A DNA stretch of 64,000 nt from Nostoc sp. S4 (GCA_029379225.1 JAQYWR010000008.1:1-64000); one strand, 5' to 3'; shown: positions 44,740-54,019, counted from the first letter of the stretch. A program made the numbers and translations. The notes: generated by a model not told the origin, from the letters alone.

Positions 44740-45165
44740 TAGTTTTCTCCAGTCAAGAGATTATTTAGAGCAAGTGTGCTTACTTCTTAATATTTACGTG
44801 AAATGTTTAATTAGTAAAATCTCAATTTCTAAAGCTAACTATCAAAAATATTTATTGTCTTTTCTATTAAATTATCATTGATTTATCCAATGATTATCAT
44901 TAGTTTAATCATAAAAATAAAGTTTATAAAAGAAAAATACGCTTAGGTTAGTGATATTTAGCCTGAGAAGATTTCTCTAACTTCCTTTGAAAAGGGACTT
45001 AATTCCCTTCTTTTTCTAGAAAATTAGCGATAATCAAGCTTTAACCCAAGCGTATTAATTTACAGAGGAGTGACAAGCTTGCAGCAGATTGCAGTCTGCT
45101 ATCTTGGTGTCAAGACTGTTTTACTTACCAATTCAGAATTCTAAATTCTGAATTCTGCTGCATTA
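44740..45165. other. nrtB-flv3 intergenic region, likely flv3 promoter
   Basis: The 426-base gap on the 5' side of flv3 is too long for simple operon linkage with nrtB. It contains the palindrome at 44889-44901, and near nrtB two small inverted repeats (AGCAGATTGCAGTCTGCT at about 45082-45099; AGAATTCTAAATTCT at about 45137-45151) that may end the nrtAB transcript. Confidence 0.5.
44889..44901. promoter_or_regulatory. Candidate Fur-type palindrome upstream of flv3
   Basis: AATGATTATCATT is a near-perfect 6-1-6 palindrome that matches the inner part of the Fur consensus (GATAATGATAATCATTATC), and a partial second site (AATTATCATTG) lies 10 bases before it. It sits about 150 bases ahead of the flv3 start. 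Binding by Fur or a relative is a guess from the sequence. Confidence 0.3.
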
Positions 45166-46005
45166 TTACTTCTGTTCTGCTGGTAAAATCTTGTTTTGCA
45201 GCCAAGCCATCGCTTTATCTAGCAGCAAACCAACGACACCGATATAAACTAGAGCTAAAATCACTTCGCTGACGTTGTTATTTTGATAGGCATCCCAGAT
45301 AAAGAAGCCAATCCCGACAATACCAGACATGACGATTTCAGCAGCGATAATCGCCAACCAAGCTAAACCGATCGCAATTCTCAAACCTGTGAAAATGTAT
45401 GGTAATGCCGCAGGAATTAAAATATTAATGAAATATTCTTTGCGGCTAAGTTGTAGAACTTTAGCGACGTTGTTGTAATCTTGGGGAATTTGCGTAACGC
45501 CAACAGCAGTGTTAATTAGAATCGGCCATATTGCAGTAATGAAAATTACAAATAATGCTGCGGGTTCGTTTTGTCGTAAAGCTGCTAAAGAAATCGGTAC
45601 CCAAGCCAAAGGTGGTACTGTCCGCAGTAATTGAAAGATGGGGTCTAAAGCTTTGGACATGGTTTTATTAACACCAATTAAAATGCCCAAACCAATACCG
45701 GCAATTGCCGCTAGAGTATAACTGATAGCAACTCTTTGTAAACTCGCTAAAATCTGCCAAAACAAACCTTTATCGATGCCACCTCGGTCATAAAATGGCC
45801 AGAAAATGAGTATCCAAGTATCTTGGATAACCTGTATTGGTCCTGGTAATGTAGCTCCTGGAGTCCAAGCGAAAAGTTGCCACAAAACTAGAAATATAAC
45901 AATGGCGATGATTGGTGGTATAAGGTTAGAAAATTGCTTTTGTAGACGCGATATAAAGCCATTATTAAATCTAGGGCTTGCAGGGCGTCTTTGGGCTAAT
46001 GTCAT
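45166..46005 (-). CDS. nrtB: Nitrate ABC transporter permease NrtB
   Basis: The 279-residue permease has six predicted membrane segments and the BPD_transp_1 signature region (VAKVLQLSRKEYFINILIPAALPYIFTGLRIAIGLAWLAIIAAE). WQLFAWTPGATLPGP and FWPFYDRGGIDKGLFWQ are typical of NrtB. It forms the membrane channel with NrtA as binding protein and NrtC/NrtD as ATPases. It follows nrtA by 86 bases (a heptamer repeat) and is separated from nrtC by more than 5 kb containing flv3, the psiE-like gene and flv1. Confidence 0.96.
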   Translation of the reverse strand: MTLAQRRPASPRFNNGFISRLQKQFSNLIPPIIAIVIFLVLWQLFAWTPGATLPGPIQVIQDTWILIFWPFYDRGGIDKGLFWQILASLQRVAISYTLAAIAGIGLGILIGVNKTMSKALDPIFQLLRTVPPLAWVPISLAALRQNEPAALFVIFITAIWPILINTAVGVTQIPQDYNNVAKVLQLSRKEYFINILIPAALPYIFTGLRIAIGLAWLAIIAAEIVMSGIVGIGFFIWDAYQNNNVSEVILALVYIGVVGLLLDKAMAWLQNKILPAEQK

Positions 46006-46029
46006 AATATTGTCCTGAAATTATATTTG

Positions 46030-46091
46030 TCCTTTGTTGTTAGTCATTAGTCATTAGTCCTTTGAAAAAAATAATGACCAATAACTAATGA
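46030..46091. repeat. TTAGTCATTAGTC / AATGACCAATAACTAATGAC heptamer repeats
   Basis: Heptamer tracts in opposite orientations lie between nrtA and nrtB and could form a weak hairpin in the shared transcript. Confidence 0.65.
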
Positions 46092-47474
46092 CTAAATATT
46101 GACTTTCTTTATTTTCAAACTCTTGAGATATTCTTCTGGTTTTTCTGGGTCAAATTTGATGCCATCAAAAAACTCTTCTACACCACGAGATGGATTTGTA
46201 GGAATATCAGCAGTAGAAATACCAGCTTCTTTAGCTGCTTGTTTCCAAATATCTTCGCGGTTGACTTTATTGATTAGTTCTTTAGCTTTAGCGGCATTAT
46301 TGGTAACGTAATCTTTTGGTAAAAATCCCCAACGAACGTTTTCCACAATGAACCATAAATCATGACTTTTATAGGGATAAGAAACATTGCCTTTTTCATC
46401 TTTCCAATAGTAAGCTGCCATTGATTTATCATCAATTTTGCGACCATCACCCATGTCATACTTACCTTGGTATGGGTCTGCAAGAATTTCTGGTGACGAA
46501 AGATTGAAATAATTTCGTCCAGCCAAAATTTCAGCCGCTTCTTTGCGATTGTCAAAATTATCTAACCACTGTTGGGCTTCCATAATTCCTTTTAAAATTG
46601 CTTTGGTTGCCTTGGGATTTTTATCAACCCAGTCGGCTCTCATGGCAAGATATTCTTCAGGATGATTCTTCCAAATTTCTGCTGTCAATGCTGCTAAGTA
46701 GCCAATTTTGTCTTGAACAAGGCGATAAGGCCAGGGGTCACCTGTGCTAAAGGCATCCATTGTTCCTGTTTTCATATTGGCAACAGTTTGGGCTGCTGGT
46801 ACTGTGAGCAATTTGACATCTGCATCTGGATCTAAGCCACCTGCTGCTAACCAGTAGCGAATCCACAAATCTTGGTTGACATGGGGAAAAGTGAATGCGG
46901 CGGTAAAGGGTGTTGAAGATTTTAATTCCGTGAAGAGGGATTTAGCGCTAGCCAGTTGTAAAGTTATACCTTTGCCTTGGTGCTTGCTGGCGATCGCAAT
47001 TCCATTTCCATGTGTAATTAGTTGGCATAATACATACATGGGAATTTTTTGATTGCCTTTGGTAATTAAACCTTCTGTAATTAAATGTGGCATTGGCATC
47101 TGCCATTGACCGCCATCAATACCACCACCCACAGAACCAATTTCTACATTATCTCTAGCTGCACCCCAAGAAGCTTGTTTAGAAAGGTCAACTTTAGTCA
47201 TCCCATATTTAGCAAAAAAGCCTTTTTCTTTAGCAATAATTAAAGGAGCTGCTTCTACAATCGGAATATATCCTAATTTTACTGTGGTAGTTTCTGGCGT
47301 TTGTTCAGGATTAATATTAGCAACAGACTGAGCAGTTGGCTGTGCTTGAGTACCACCACCAGTCAGGTTTTCAGGTGGATTGCCCAAACAACCTTTAAGG
47401 AATACAGCACTCGCAGATACCCCAGCTGTGAAAATAAATTTGCGCCGAGAAATTTGATTAAAAAATTTTGTCAT
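46092..47474 (-). CDS. nrtA: Nitrate/nitrite-binding lipoprotein NrtA
   Basis: The 460-residue protein begins with a twin-arginine-like [10 protein letters not shown] and a lipobox FLKGC (Cys29), so it is exported and lipid-anchored. The binding domain follows ([94 protein letters not shown]), matching NrtA in Synechocystis and Anabaena. It captures nitrate and nitrite in the periplasm. It is the first gene of the nrt block; nirA, which precedes nrtA in many cyanobacteria, is absent and argJ lies upstream instead. Confidence 0.96.
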   Translation of the reverse strand: MTKFFNQISRRKFIFTAGVSASAVFLKGCLGNPPENLTGGGTQAQPTAQSVANINPEQTPETTTVKLGYIPIVEAAPLIIAKEKGFFAKYGMTKVDLSKQASWGAARDNVEIGSVGGGIDGGQWQMPMPHLITEGLITKGNQKIPMYVLCQLITHGNGIAIASKHQGKGITLQLASAKSLFTELKSSTPFTAAFTFPHVNQDLWIRYWLAAGGLDPDADVKLLTVPAAQTVANMKTGTMDAFSTGDPWPYRLVQDKIGYLAALTAEIWKNHPEEYLAMRADWVDKNPKATKAILKGIMEAQQWLDNFDNRKEAAEILAGRNYFNLSSPEILADPYQGKYDMGDGRKIDDKSMAAYYWKDEKGNVSYPYKSHDLWFIVENVRWGFLPKDYVTNNAAKAKELINKVNREDIWKQAAKEAGISTADIPTNPSRGVEEFFDGIKFDPEKPEEYLKSLKIKKVNI

Positions 47475-48257
47475 AATATCTCCTCAAAATAAATTTTATT
47501 TTTTATAGCTATGAAAATTTCAGCAAGAAAGACATGAAATTTCTTGCAAATCAATAAGTAATCAAGTTCTATTTTGCAAGGCAAACTCGGCCATTTTATC
47601 AATGGCTATTGCTACTGCCTCAAACAAAATTTCAATCAATTGATTAAATCTGCTCTGGTGCGATCCAGAAGTGTTATTCACCTGATTGAAATTAGTTTAC
47701 AGCCTTTAAAGCCCATTTAGTTAACTATGAATCTCTATTTATTAAATAAATATTAGATTGGATGTATAAGGAAAAATTTATCTATCTGCCCAAACTCTGG
47801 TAGTAATTCTTAATATATAAGTTCTGATTTATCAACACTATTAACTTGAGATTATGATTTACAAAAAAGTAAATCATAAGCTAAATCAATCGTAATCATA
47901 GTTAAAAAGCTGAATAATTTAGAATATAAAATAAGAAGATATGGCAGGGGACTAGGGACTAGGAACTGGGAACTCGATAAAAAGTCTTTTAGTGTCTAGG
48001 TTTGATAGCAGGGAACTGGGGACTGGGTGAAAAGTCTTTTTGTGTTTAGGTTTTATTATCTTTTTAGGATATGAGCTATCAAACTCCTAAGAAATAAGGC
48101 AGGAGGCAGCAGGGAAGAGGATTTGACTTATTTGTTTTGCCCTTCCCGTAGGTGCGCCTTCGTTAGAGACTCACGTTAAATTACACAATCACTTCCTAAA
48201 TTCGTTGACTGCTGAAGATTAACACCCAACAGTCAACACGAATGAATTCTATATTCT
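47475..48257. other. nrtA upstream region with an imperfect duplication
   Basis: The nrtA promoter must lie in these 783 bases. I find no exact NtcA site (GTAN8TAC); two sites with one mismatch are at 47800-47813 and 47892-47905. Bases 47945-48058 hold two imperfect copies of a block ending AAAAGTCTTTT.GTGT.TAGGTTT, each preceded by GGGAACTGGGGACT-type words. Confidence 0.5.
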
Positions 48258-49499
48258 TTAAGTAGTGTATTCTGCGTTAATCTTCACGTAGTCATAACTC
48301 AAATCACAACCCCAAGCTTTACCTGTACCATGACCATTGCCAACGCTAACGGAAATTAACACTGTATCTTCTTCAAGATAAGCACTCACCGCTGCTTGTT
48401 TCAAATAGGCGCTGGCTGCTGCACGGTCAAATAGTAAGGGTTGCCCATTTTCTAACATTAAAAAATTCCCTAGCTTGATTTGCAGGTGTTCTTGCTCAAA
48501 AGGTACACCTGCACGCCCAGCAGCAGCGGCTATCCGTCCCCAGTTGGGGTCACGTCCAAAGATTGCAGATTTAACTAAGGAGGAACCAGCGATGGTTTTG
48601 GCTATTTGTCTAGCTGAGAGTTCATCATGAGCGCCAGTTACTTCTACTTCTACCAGACAAGTTGCACCTTCACCATCACGAGCGATCGCTTTGGCTAAAT
48701 ACTGGCAAACTGCTGTTAACATTGCTTCTAATCTCTCTGATTCTGCACCCACTTCTGTAATTGCTGGGGTGCGAGATTGACCGTTTGCCAAGGCAATTAA
48801 GCTGTCGTTGGTGCTGGTGTCGCCATCCACGGTAATCGAATTAAAACTTCTATCAGCTGCCCTAGCTAACATCTGCTGCCAAAGATTTGGTGAAACGGCT
48901 GCGTCACAAGTCACAAATGCCAGCATGGTTGCCATGTTGGGGTGAATCATCCCGGAACCCTTGGCAATACCGCCAATCCGCACGGGGCGATCGCCTATAG
49001 TTGTCTCTAAGGCGATGGATTTTGTTACTAGGTCTGTGGTGATAATTGCACTGGCAGCGGCATCTGAGCCTGTTTGGGATAGTGCTTCTACTAGCTTGGA
49101 AATCCCACTTCGCAAAGCATCCATCTTGATACGTTGACCAATCACACCAGTAGACGCCAATAATACAGATTCAGAGGAAATGTTCAGCGCTTGGGCTATT
49201 GCCATCCCCGATTCTAAGGCATCGATCCAGCCTTGACTTCCTGTAGCGGCGTTTGCTTGCCCAGCGTTGCAGAGAATAGCACGAGCGCTCTGTTTAGCTT
49301 GCAAGCGTTGGCGACAATATTCCACGCAAGCAGCTTTTACCTGACTGGTAGTGAATACACCAGCTGCGATCGCTTCTACATCTGAAAATATCAAAGCTAA
49401 ATCTGGTAACCCCGAAGGCTTCAGTCCTGCGGTAATTCCTGCCGCCTGATACCCCCTTGGTGCTGTAATCCCACCTGTTATTTTTTGCCAATCTGCCAT
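48258..49499 (-). CDS. argJ: Bifunctional ornithine acetyltransferase/N-acetylglutamate synthase
   Basis: The 413-residue protein is a complete ArgJ. The autocleavage site is in GMIHPNMATMLAF, between Ala190 and Thr191, with Thr191 becoming the N-terminal nucleophile of the beta chain. VFTTSQVKAACVEYCR near the start and TVDGDTSTNDSLIALANG are typical. It recycles acetyl groups from N-acetylornithine to glutamate in arginine synthesis. It is the only arginine gene here. One small-RNA unit lies about 200 bases upstream, pointing toward it on the same strand. Confidence 0.95.
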   Translation of the reverse strand: MADWQKITGGITAPRGYQAAGITAGLKPSGLPDLALIFSDVEAIAAGVFTTSQVKAACVEYCRQRLQAKQSARAILCNAGQANAATGSQGWIDALESGMAIAQALNISSESVLLASTGVIGQRIKMDALRSGISKLVEALSQTGSDAAASAIITTDLVTKSIALETTIGDRPVRIGGIAKGSGMIHPNMATMLAFVTCDAAVSPNLWQQMLARAADRSFNSITVDGDTSTNDSLIALANGQSRTPAITEVGAESERLEAMLTAVCQYLAKAIARDGEGATCLVEVEVTGAHDELSARQIAKTIAGSSLVKSAIFGRDPNWGRIAAAAGRAGVPFEQEHLQIKLGNFLMLENGQPLLFDRAAASAYLKQAAVSAYLEEDTVLISVSVGNGHGTGKAWGCDLSYDYVKINAEYTT

Positions 49500-49703
49500 G
49501 ATTCTTCCTTACAATTGCTGAGTGTTGAGTTAAGAGTTATCAGTTAGGAGTTATCAGTTATTCTCCTTACCTATACGTCCTTACGTCTCCCCACTCCCTA
49601 CTTGCTTTTATTGTGAGTTTATTTGCTGATGGCAATAAATAATAATGCACTACTTGACGATTAGGATAATTATTTTTACCTTTCTTATGACGAAAGACAA
49701 ATG
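49500..49703. other. Region between the fourth small-RNA unit and argJ
   Basis: It contains a GAGTTATCAGTTAGGAGTTATCAG repeat and no gene. The argJ promoter should lie here, after the small-RNA terminator. Confidence 0.4.
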
Positions 49704-49755
49704 CGAAAAAGGAGAGCTACTTAAGTGGCTCTCCAGATCATCAGGGTGCATCTAC
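49704..49755 (-). ncRNA. Fourth, dispersed small-RNA unit
   Basis: On the minus strand the predicted RNA starts at 49755 with GTAGATGCACC, identical to the 5' end of units 2 and 3 of the array at 3.5-3.9 kb. About 52 nt later it ends in the hairpin GGAGAGCCAC/GTAGCTCTCC (49734-49711) followed by TTTTTCG. Only the 5' end and the presence of a terminator are shared; the hairpin and the DNA upstream differ. This points to the GTAGATGCACC segment as the conserved, possibly target-binding, part. Confidence 0.6.
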
Positions 49756-49793
49756 TTACCAGAGCATACCATTTTATGTATGCGTGTTGTCAC
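49756..49793 (-). promoter_or_regulatory. Sigma-70-like promoter of the fourth small-RNA unit
   Basis: On the minus strand GTGACA (49793-49788) and TATGCT (49768-49763) are 19 bases apart, with the start expected at 49755. There is no TCCGGA motif, unlike the tandem array. Confidence 0.45.
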
Positions 49794-49856
49794 CAGTTTA
49801 ATTATGAAGATTTTGTAAAGAACACCGGGAAAATACTTAGGGAATCGGGCATTGGA

Positions 49857-50100
49857 AGGATAGGGTGGTAGGGTGATGGGGTGGTGGGAACAAATGCAGG
49901 TGTGGGAGGAAAAGGAGGTGTGGGAGGATGGAGAAGAAATCTTGCCCCCCTCTCCCCACACTCCCCCATCTCCCCATCTTCCCATCTCCTCATCTTCCCA
50001 TTGCCCCTAATCCTCGCTGGACTTCTCCTACGAGACGCTACACGTAGCTTGCTTCTGCGTAGGAGTACGCCAACGTGGGGGCCCCGAGTTCCCCATTTCC
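49857..50100. repeat. Composite repeat plus a dispersed palindromic block
   Basis: Bases 49860-49990 carry the composite element in the orientation opposite to 33.8 and 42.1 kb (GGAACAAATGCAGGTGTGGG, AAGAAATCTTGCCCCCC). Bases 50015-50085 hold a CTCCTACGAGACGCTACACG-type palindromic block. Together they fill the space upstream of argJ and its small RNA and downstream of gatB. Confidence 0.8.
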
Positions 50101-50112
50101 CCAGTCACCACT

Positions 50113-51588
50113 CTAGGCGTTGAGTTTTTTCTCAACCAATTCATTAGTCAGCTTTGGATCGGCACGTTTGCTTGTCTTTTTCAAAACTTGTCCGACGAAG
50201 AAGCCTTTGAGATTGGTGTTACCGTTGCGATACTTTTCTAGTTCTTTGGGATTAGCGGCTATAACCTCATCAACGATCGGTTCGAGGATACTAGAATCGG
50301 TGATTAGTTCTTGTCCCGCAAAAGCTTTTTCAGGAGAAATACCATTTAGCAAATCTGGCAGTTTTTCTTTGGCTTGGGCATTGCTAATTTTGCCCTTTTC
50401 AATTCTGTTGATGATATCTGCTAAATTGCTCGGAGTCAGGGCGATTTCACTGATAGTGAGTTTTTGTTTATTAAGGTATGCAGCGATATCTTGAGTAATC
50501 CAGTTAGCAGCAGCTTTGGGATTTGCTCCAGCAGCGATTGCGCCTTCAAAATATTTGGATACAGGACGATCTTCTGTCAAGACTCGCGCATCGTAGGCCG
50601 AAAGTCCCAATCCATTTTCGTAATGATGGCGTTTTTGGGCTGGTAGTTCTGGTAGTTCGCTACGCCATTTTTCTAGTTGTTCTTGTGATACTTCAATTGG
50701 CGCTAAATCTGGTTCGGGGAAGTAGCGGTAATCGCTGGAACCTTCTTTAGTCCGCATACTAATAGTACGTTGAGCGCCTTCTTCCCACAGACGAGTTTCT
50801 AGCATAATCCGCTCGCCTGCTTCGATGGCTGCGATTTGGCGCTCAATTTCGTAATCAATCGCCCGTTGGATGGCGCTAAAGGAGTTCATGTTTTTAATTT
50901 CTACTTTCGTGCCAAACTTCTCTTGTCCCACTGGACGCACAGAAATGTTGACATCGCAACGTAGAGATCCTTCTTGCATGTTGCCGTCGCTAACACCGAG
51001 ATAGCGCACAATCCGGCGTAGTTCTTGAGCATATTCAGCAGCTTCGAGTCCAGAACGCATGTCTGGTTCTGAGACAATTTCTACTAATGGTACACCTGCA
51101 CGATTGTAGTCCACTAGAGAATAAGCAGAACCAGAGAGGCGATCGCTGCCTGCGTGTACCAATTTGCCGGCATCTTCCTCCATGTGCAAACGCGTAATGC
51201 CAATGCGTTTGCGAGTGGGGTTACCCTCAGCATCTACCAACTCAATTTCTAACCAACCATGTTCGGCGATCGGTAGGTCATATTGAGAAATTTGGTAATT
51301 TTTTGGTAAATCTGGATAAAAATACTGTTTGCGGTCAAATTTACTATATTTGGCTATTTGACAATTCAGTGCCAAACCTGCTTTGACGGCATATTCTAAT
51401 ACCTTTTGATTTAGTACAGGTAAAACCCCAGGTAAACCCATACAAACTGGGTCGATGTGAGTATTGGGGTCAGCACCAAAGGCTGTAGAGCTAGTAGAGA
51501 AAATCTTGCTATTAGTATTGAGTTGACAATGGGTTTCTAGACCAATAATCGCTTCGTACTCAGTTTTTACAGTTGTAGCAGAGGTCAT
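50113..51588 (-). CDS. gatB: Aspartyl/glutamyl-tRNA amidotransferase subunit B
   Basis: The 491-residue protein begins EAIIGLETHCQLNTNSKIFS and contains GVPLVEIVSEPDMRS, SLRCDVNISVRP and TRLWEEGAQRTISMRTKEGSSDYRYFPEPDL, all diagnostic of GatB, plus the C-terminal GatB/YqeY helical domain with KAFAGQELI. GatCAB converts Glu-tRNA(Gln) and Asp-tRNA(Asn) to the amidated forms. The gene stands alone here, without gatA or gatC nearby, as is normal in cyanobacteria. Confidence 0.97.
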   Translation of the reverse strand: MTSATTVKTEYEAIIGLETHCQLNTNSKIFSTSSTAFGADPNTHIDPVCMGLPGVLPVLNQKVLEYAVKAGLALNCQIAKYSKFDRKQYFYPDLPKNYQISQYDLPIAEHGWLEIELVDAEGNPTRKRIGITRLHMEEDAGKLVHAGSDRLSGSAYSLVDYNRAGVPLVEIVSEPDMRSGLEAAEYAQELRRIVRYLGVSDGNMQEGSLRCDVNISVRPVGQEKFGTKVEIKNMNSFSAIQRAIDYEIERQIAAIEAGERIMLETRLWEEGAQRTISMRTKEGSSDYRYFPEPDLAPIEVSQEQLEKWRSELPELPAQKRHHYENGLGLSAYDARVLTEDRPVSKYFEGAIAAGANPKAAANWITQDIAAYLNKQKLTISEIALTPSNLADIINRIEKGKISNAQAKEKLPDLLNGISPEKAFAGQELITDSSILEPIVDEVIAANPKELEKYRNGNTNLKGFFVGQVLKKTSKRADPKLTNELVEKKLNA

Positions 51589-52119
51589 AATATCACTAAT
51601 TTGGGCATAATCCTTCCTAGTGGTACTATTGTAGCGGCGTCTGGAGTTGCCCTGAAGACGGTTATTTGGGTGAATTATCCTGACTTAAAAAAACTTACTC
51701 AAGTGTTTGTCATTAGTTATTGGTGATTGATGATTAACAAACGAGGAAACCTAACAGCTTAATATCATACATTTCTACTATATAAATGTTTCTCAAGGAT
51801 TAGTTTGGCATTTCTTTGCAATACTTAACTACTTTCTAATTAAAAAAGGTTAACATAGATTAAAAATAATAAATAACATCATAAATTATTAAGTTTACCG
51901 AGCTAAATTGAGAGTATGCTTAATCATTAGAAGTCTAGTTGAAAAATTAAGTAATTGGGTGCAAACCAAATTAAACATTTCTCTTAATGTTTTATAGTAA
52001 GAAAACAAAATTTATTTGTGCCAAATTACTAACTAGCTTATCAAATAAGGCGGTAAAAATCTGACCAAGAGCAAGTACTCATAGCGAGAAAAAAGTAAAC
52101 TCAACAACAATCACCTAAG
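51589..52119. other. Divergent intergenic region, no gene seen
   Basis: These 531 A+T-rich bases separate gatB and the universal stress protein gene and must carry both promoters. No RNA gene or repeat family member was recognised apart from a short CATTAGTTATTGG tract. Confidence 0.4.
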
Positions 52120-52971
52120 ATGATACAAAAAATTTTGCTGGCTGTATCGGGATTGGGACATGCAGAAGAAATGCTCAAAACTCTCAAAGAAATCCCTTCA
52201 ATTCAATCTGCAAAAGTTACAATTTTGCATGTTGTTCCTGCAAAAAGTACTGCTGCTACCATGACAGCTAAATGGGAAGACGGCGGTAAAATTTTGGCTA
52301 ATGCCATTCAAACTTTAAATTTAGATCCTAGCCAGGTTTCTTCAATTTTGCGCCAAGGCGACCCTAAGGATGTGGTTTGTCAAGTGGCTGATGAAATCGA
52401 CGCTGATTTAATTATTATGGGTTCACGCGGACTCAAGCGGCTACAATCGATTTTATCTAACTCGGTCAGTCAGTATGTTTTTCAGCTATCTTCTCGCCCC
52501 ATGTTGCTGGTGAAAGATGACATTTATGTCAAAAGAATTAAGCGCATTATGGTGGCAATAGACAATTCGGATGCAGCAAAAAACTGCTTGAAGTTGGCAC
52601 TGTTTTTACTGCGAGATATTCAGGGCGGTGAGTTGATTTTGGCAAATATTAGCACAGATTTCGGCGGCAAAAAATCAGAAATAACTCAGGTTACTACTGA
52701 AAAAAATCCAGTTTTGGCAGCCGCAGTTACAGAAGCTCAAAAATTAGGCATCCAATCTCGTTGTTATATCAGCAGTGGCAAACCGGGTGAAGAAATTTGT
52801 CGGTTAGCAGAGCAGTTAAATGTAGACTTATTATTACTCGGTTCTCCAGACCGCCGTCCGTCGATCGCTAAAAGTTTTGTTGATATAGACCGACTCATTG
52901 GCGCTTCTTTGTCTGATTACGTTCGAGTCAATGCCACTTGTCCAGTACTATTAGCGCGAACCATCGGTTAA
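52120..52971 (+). CDS. Universal stress protein with two UspA domains
   Basis: The 283-residue protein holds two tandem Usp domains. The first (1-140) ends in the ATP-binding type signature IIMGSRGLKRLQSILSNSVSQYVF, close to G-2x-G-9x-G(S/T). The second (about 145-283) has RIMVAIDNSDAAKNCL and LLLGSPDRRPSIAKSF with a less regular loop. Such proteins bind ATP or AMP and are induced by stress; no specific function can be given. A bidirectional terminator lies 88 bases after the stop codon. Confidence 0.9.
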   Translation: MIQKILLAVSGLGHAEEMLKTLKEIPSIQSAKVTILHVVPAKSTAATMTAKWEDGGKILANAIQTLNLDPSQVSSILRQGDPKDVVCQVADEIDADLIIMGSRGLKRLQSILSNSVSQYVFQLSSRPMLLVKDDIYVKRIKRIMVAIDNSDAAKNCLKLALFLLRDIQGGELILANISTDFGGKKSEITQVTTEKNPVLAAAVTEAQKLGIQSRCYISSGKPGEEICRLAEQLNVDLLLLGSPDRRPSIAKSFVDIDRLIGASLSDYVRVNATCPVLLARTIG

Positions 52972-53059
52972 GATAAACGCTGCTGAGTATTAGTTTTGTA
53001 CCTACGATAGGAAGCAAGCCAGATTTGTCTCTACAACTAGGCAGGTTGATAAATAAAAA

Positions 53060-53092
53060 CCCCTACAGTGTTAATGCAGGGGTATTTATTTT
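53060..53092. terminator. Bidirectional terminator between the stress protein gene and psbM
   Basis: CCCCT (53060-53064) pairs with AGGGG (53078-53082), extended by inner pairs, with TATTTATTTT on the plus side and TTTTTATTT on the minus side. It serves two convergent genes. Confidence 0.75.
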
Positions 53093-53104
53093 ATACACGA
53101 ACTC

Positions 53105-53221
53105 TTAACTATCTTTTCCACCTTCGCGGCTAGCAGTTTGGATGTACAGAATTAATAAAAACACAGTGGGCACAAGTACGAACAAAATGCTCGCTACGAA
53201 CCCCAGGTCATTAACTTGCAT
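53105..53221 (-). CDS. psbM: Photosystem II protein PsbM
   Basis: The 38-residue frame reads [19 protein letters not shown] followed by [19 protein letters not shown], a complete PsbM with a single transmembrane helix. PsbM lies at the photosystem II dimer interface. The gene is oriented away from the 2Fe-2S ferredoxin gene on the same strand (117 bases upstream) and ends in front of a bidirectional terminator. Confidence 0.97.
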   Translation of the reverse strand: MQVNDLGFVASILFVLVPTVFLLILYIQTASREGGKDS

Positions 53222-53338
53222 GGCAAGAAAGCCTCTCTTAAATTTCCAATCAACAACATTAGGATATCATCATCGATGACAGAGTTAGCTCAAATTTTTT
53301 ACTTGCTTAAATGCTAGCCACACATAATTCTAAAAAAC

Positions 53339-53635
53339 TTAAGGCTTTGTGACCACACTCACAGGGCCATTTACTAAAGTTTGACAAGCAAGCCGATAAT
53401 TTTCCGGCTTTTTCTTTAATTTTCGGTTCTCTACATCTGTGCGGGGGGAGAGATTGTGTTGTCCTTCCACTATCTCAACAATGCAAGTGCCACATTGACC
53501 ATAGCCACCGCAATTTGTCATCTTGCCAATCAATGTATATATATCAATGTTATTTTCCATCGCTTTGAGCCGGAGATTTGCACCATCTGCCGCCACTACT
53601 TCTTTATTTTCTTTTACGAATTTGATATTACCCAT
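53339..53635 (-). CDS. 2Fe-2S ferredoxin (adrenodoxin/thylakoid type, 98 residues)
   Basis: The 98-residue protein has the cluster-binding pattern [10 protein letters not shown] followed by a distant fourth Cys in RLACQTLV, giving C-x5-C-x2-C-xn-C. It differs from photosynthetic PetF (C-x4-C-x2-C) and resembles the small bacterial-type ferredoxins of cyanobacteria. The ATG at 53635 is preferred over one at 53671 because GGAGGA stands 8 bases ahead of it. Its partner is unknown; it lies between psbM and psbK on the minus strand. Confidence 0.85.
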   Translation of the reverse strand: MGNIKFVKENKEVVAADGANLRLKAMENNIDIYTLIGKMTNCGGYGQCGTCIVEIVEGQHNLSPRTDVENRKLKKKPENYRLACQTLVNGPVSVVTKP

Positions 53636-53764
53636 AGCTGATTCCTCCTTGACTGTAAGCTTGGCTTTCAAGGCTTCATATTGACATGGCTTGATTCATA
53701 CCTTACTAATTATAATAATTCATTACAAATTATTAATAAATGTTAATTGCATAAATATAATGCC

Positions 53765-53795
53765 ACAAAAATAGGACAGGCATAGTACCTGTCCT
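53765..53795 (-). terminator. Rho-independent terminator downstream of psbK
   Basis: On the minus strand AGGACAGG (53795-53788) pairs with CCTGTCCT (53780-53773) around a 7-base loop and is followed by ATTTTTG, 27 bases after the psbK stop codon. Confidence 0.85.
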
Positions 53796-53821
53796 CAGAA
53801 AAAATTGCAAAATAAATTAAC

Positions 53822-53959
53822 TTACCTAAACCCCACGGCTGCTTGCCAAACGAAAGCAAGCAACAAGAAGAATACGGGGATAACTGGGAGAACATCCACT
53901 AAAGGATCGAAGATTTGGTAAGCTTCAGGCAGTTTTGCTAATAAAAGTGCTGCTTCCAT
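53822..53959 (-). CDS. psbK: Photosystem II protein PsbK
   Basis: The 45-residue frame begins [20 protein letters not shown] and ends [16 protein letters not shown], a complete PsbK precursor; the mature chain starts at Lys9 and spans the thylakoid membrane once. It follows tgt on the same strand, the arrangement known in cyanobacteria, with a heptamer repeat tract between the two genes, and ends at a strong terminator. Confidence 0.97.
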
Positions 53960-54019
53960 GTTTGTTTAAATCCACCTATCCAACACAGCGTTAATAATTG
54001 AGAAATATCTTAACATGGT

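Noticed and set aside
47800..47905. NtcA-like sites upstream of nrtA (47800-47813 and 47892-47905)
   Set aside because: Both have one mismatch to GTAN8TAC, and neither shows a -10 element at the usual distance of about 22 bases.
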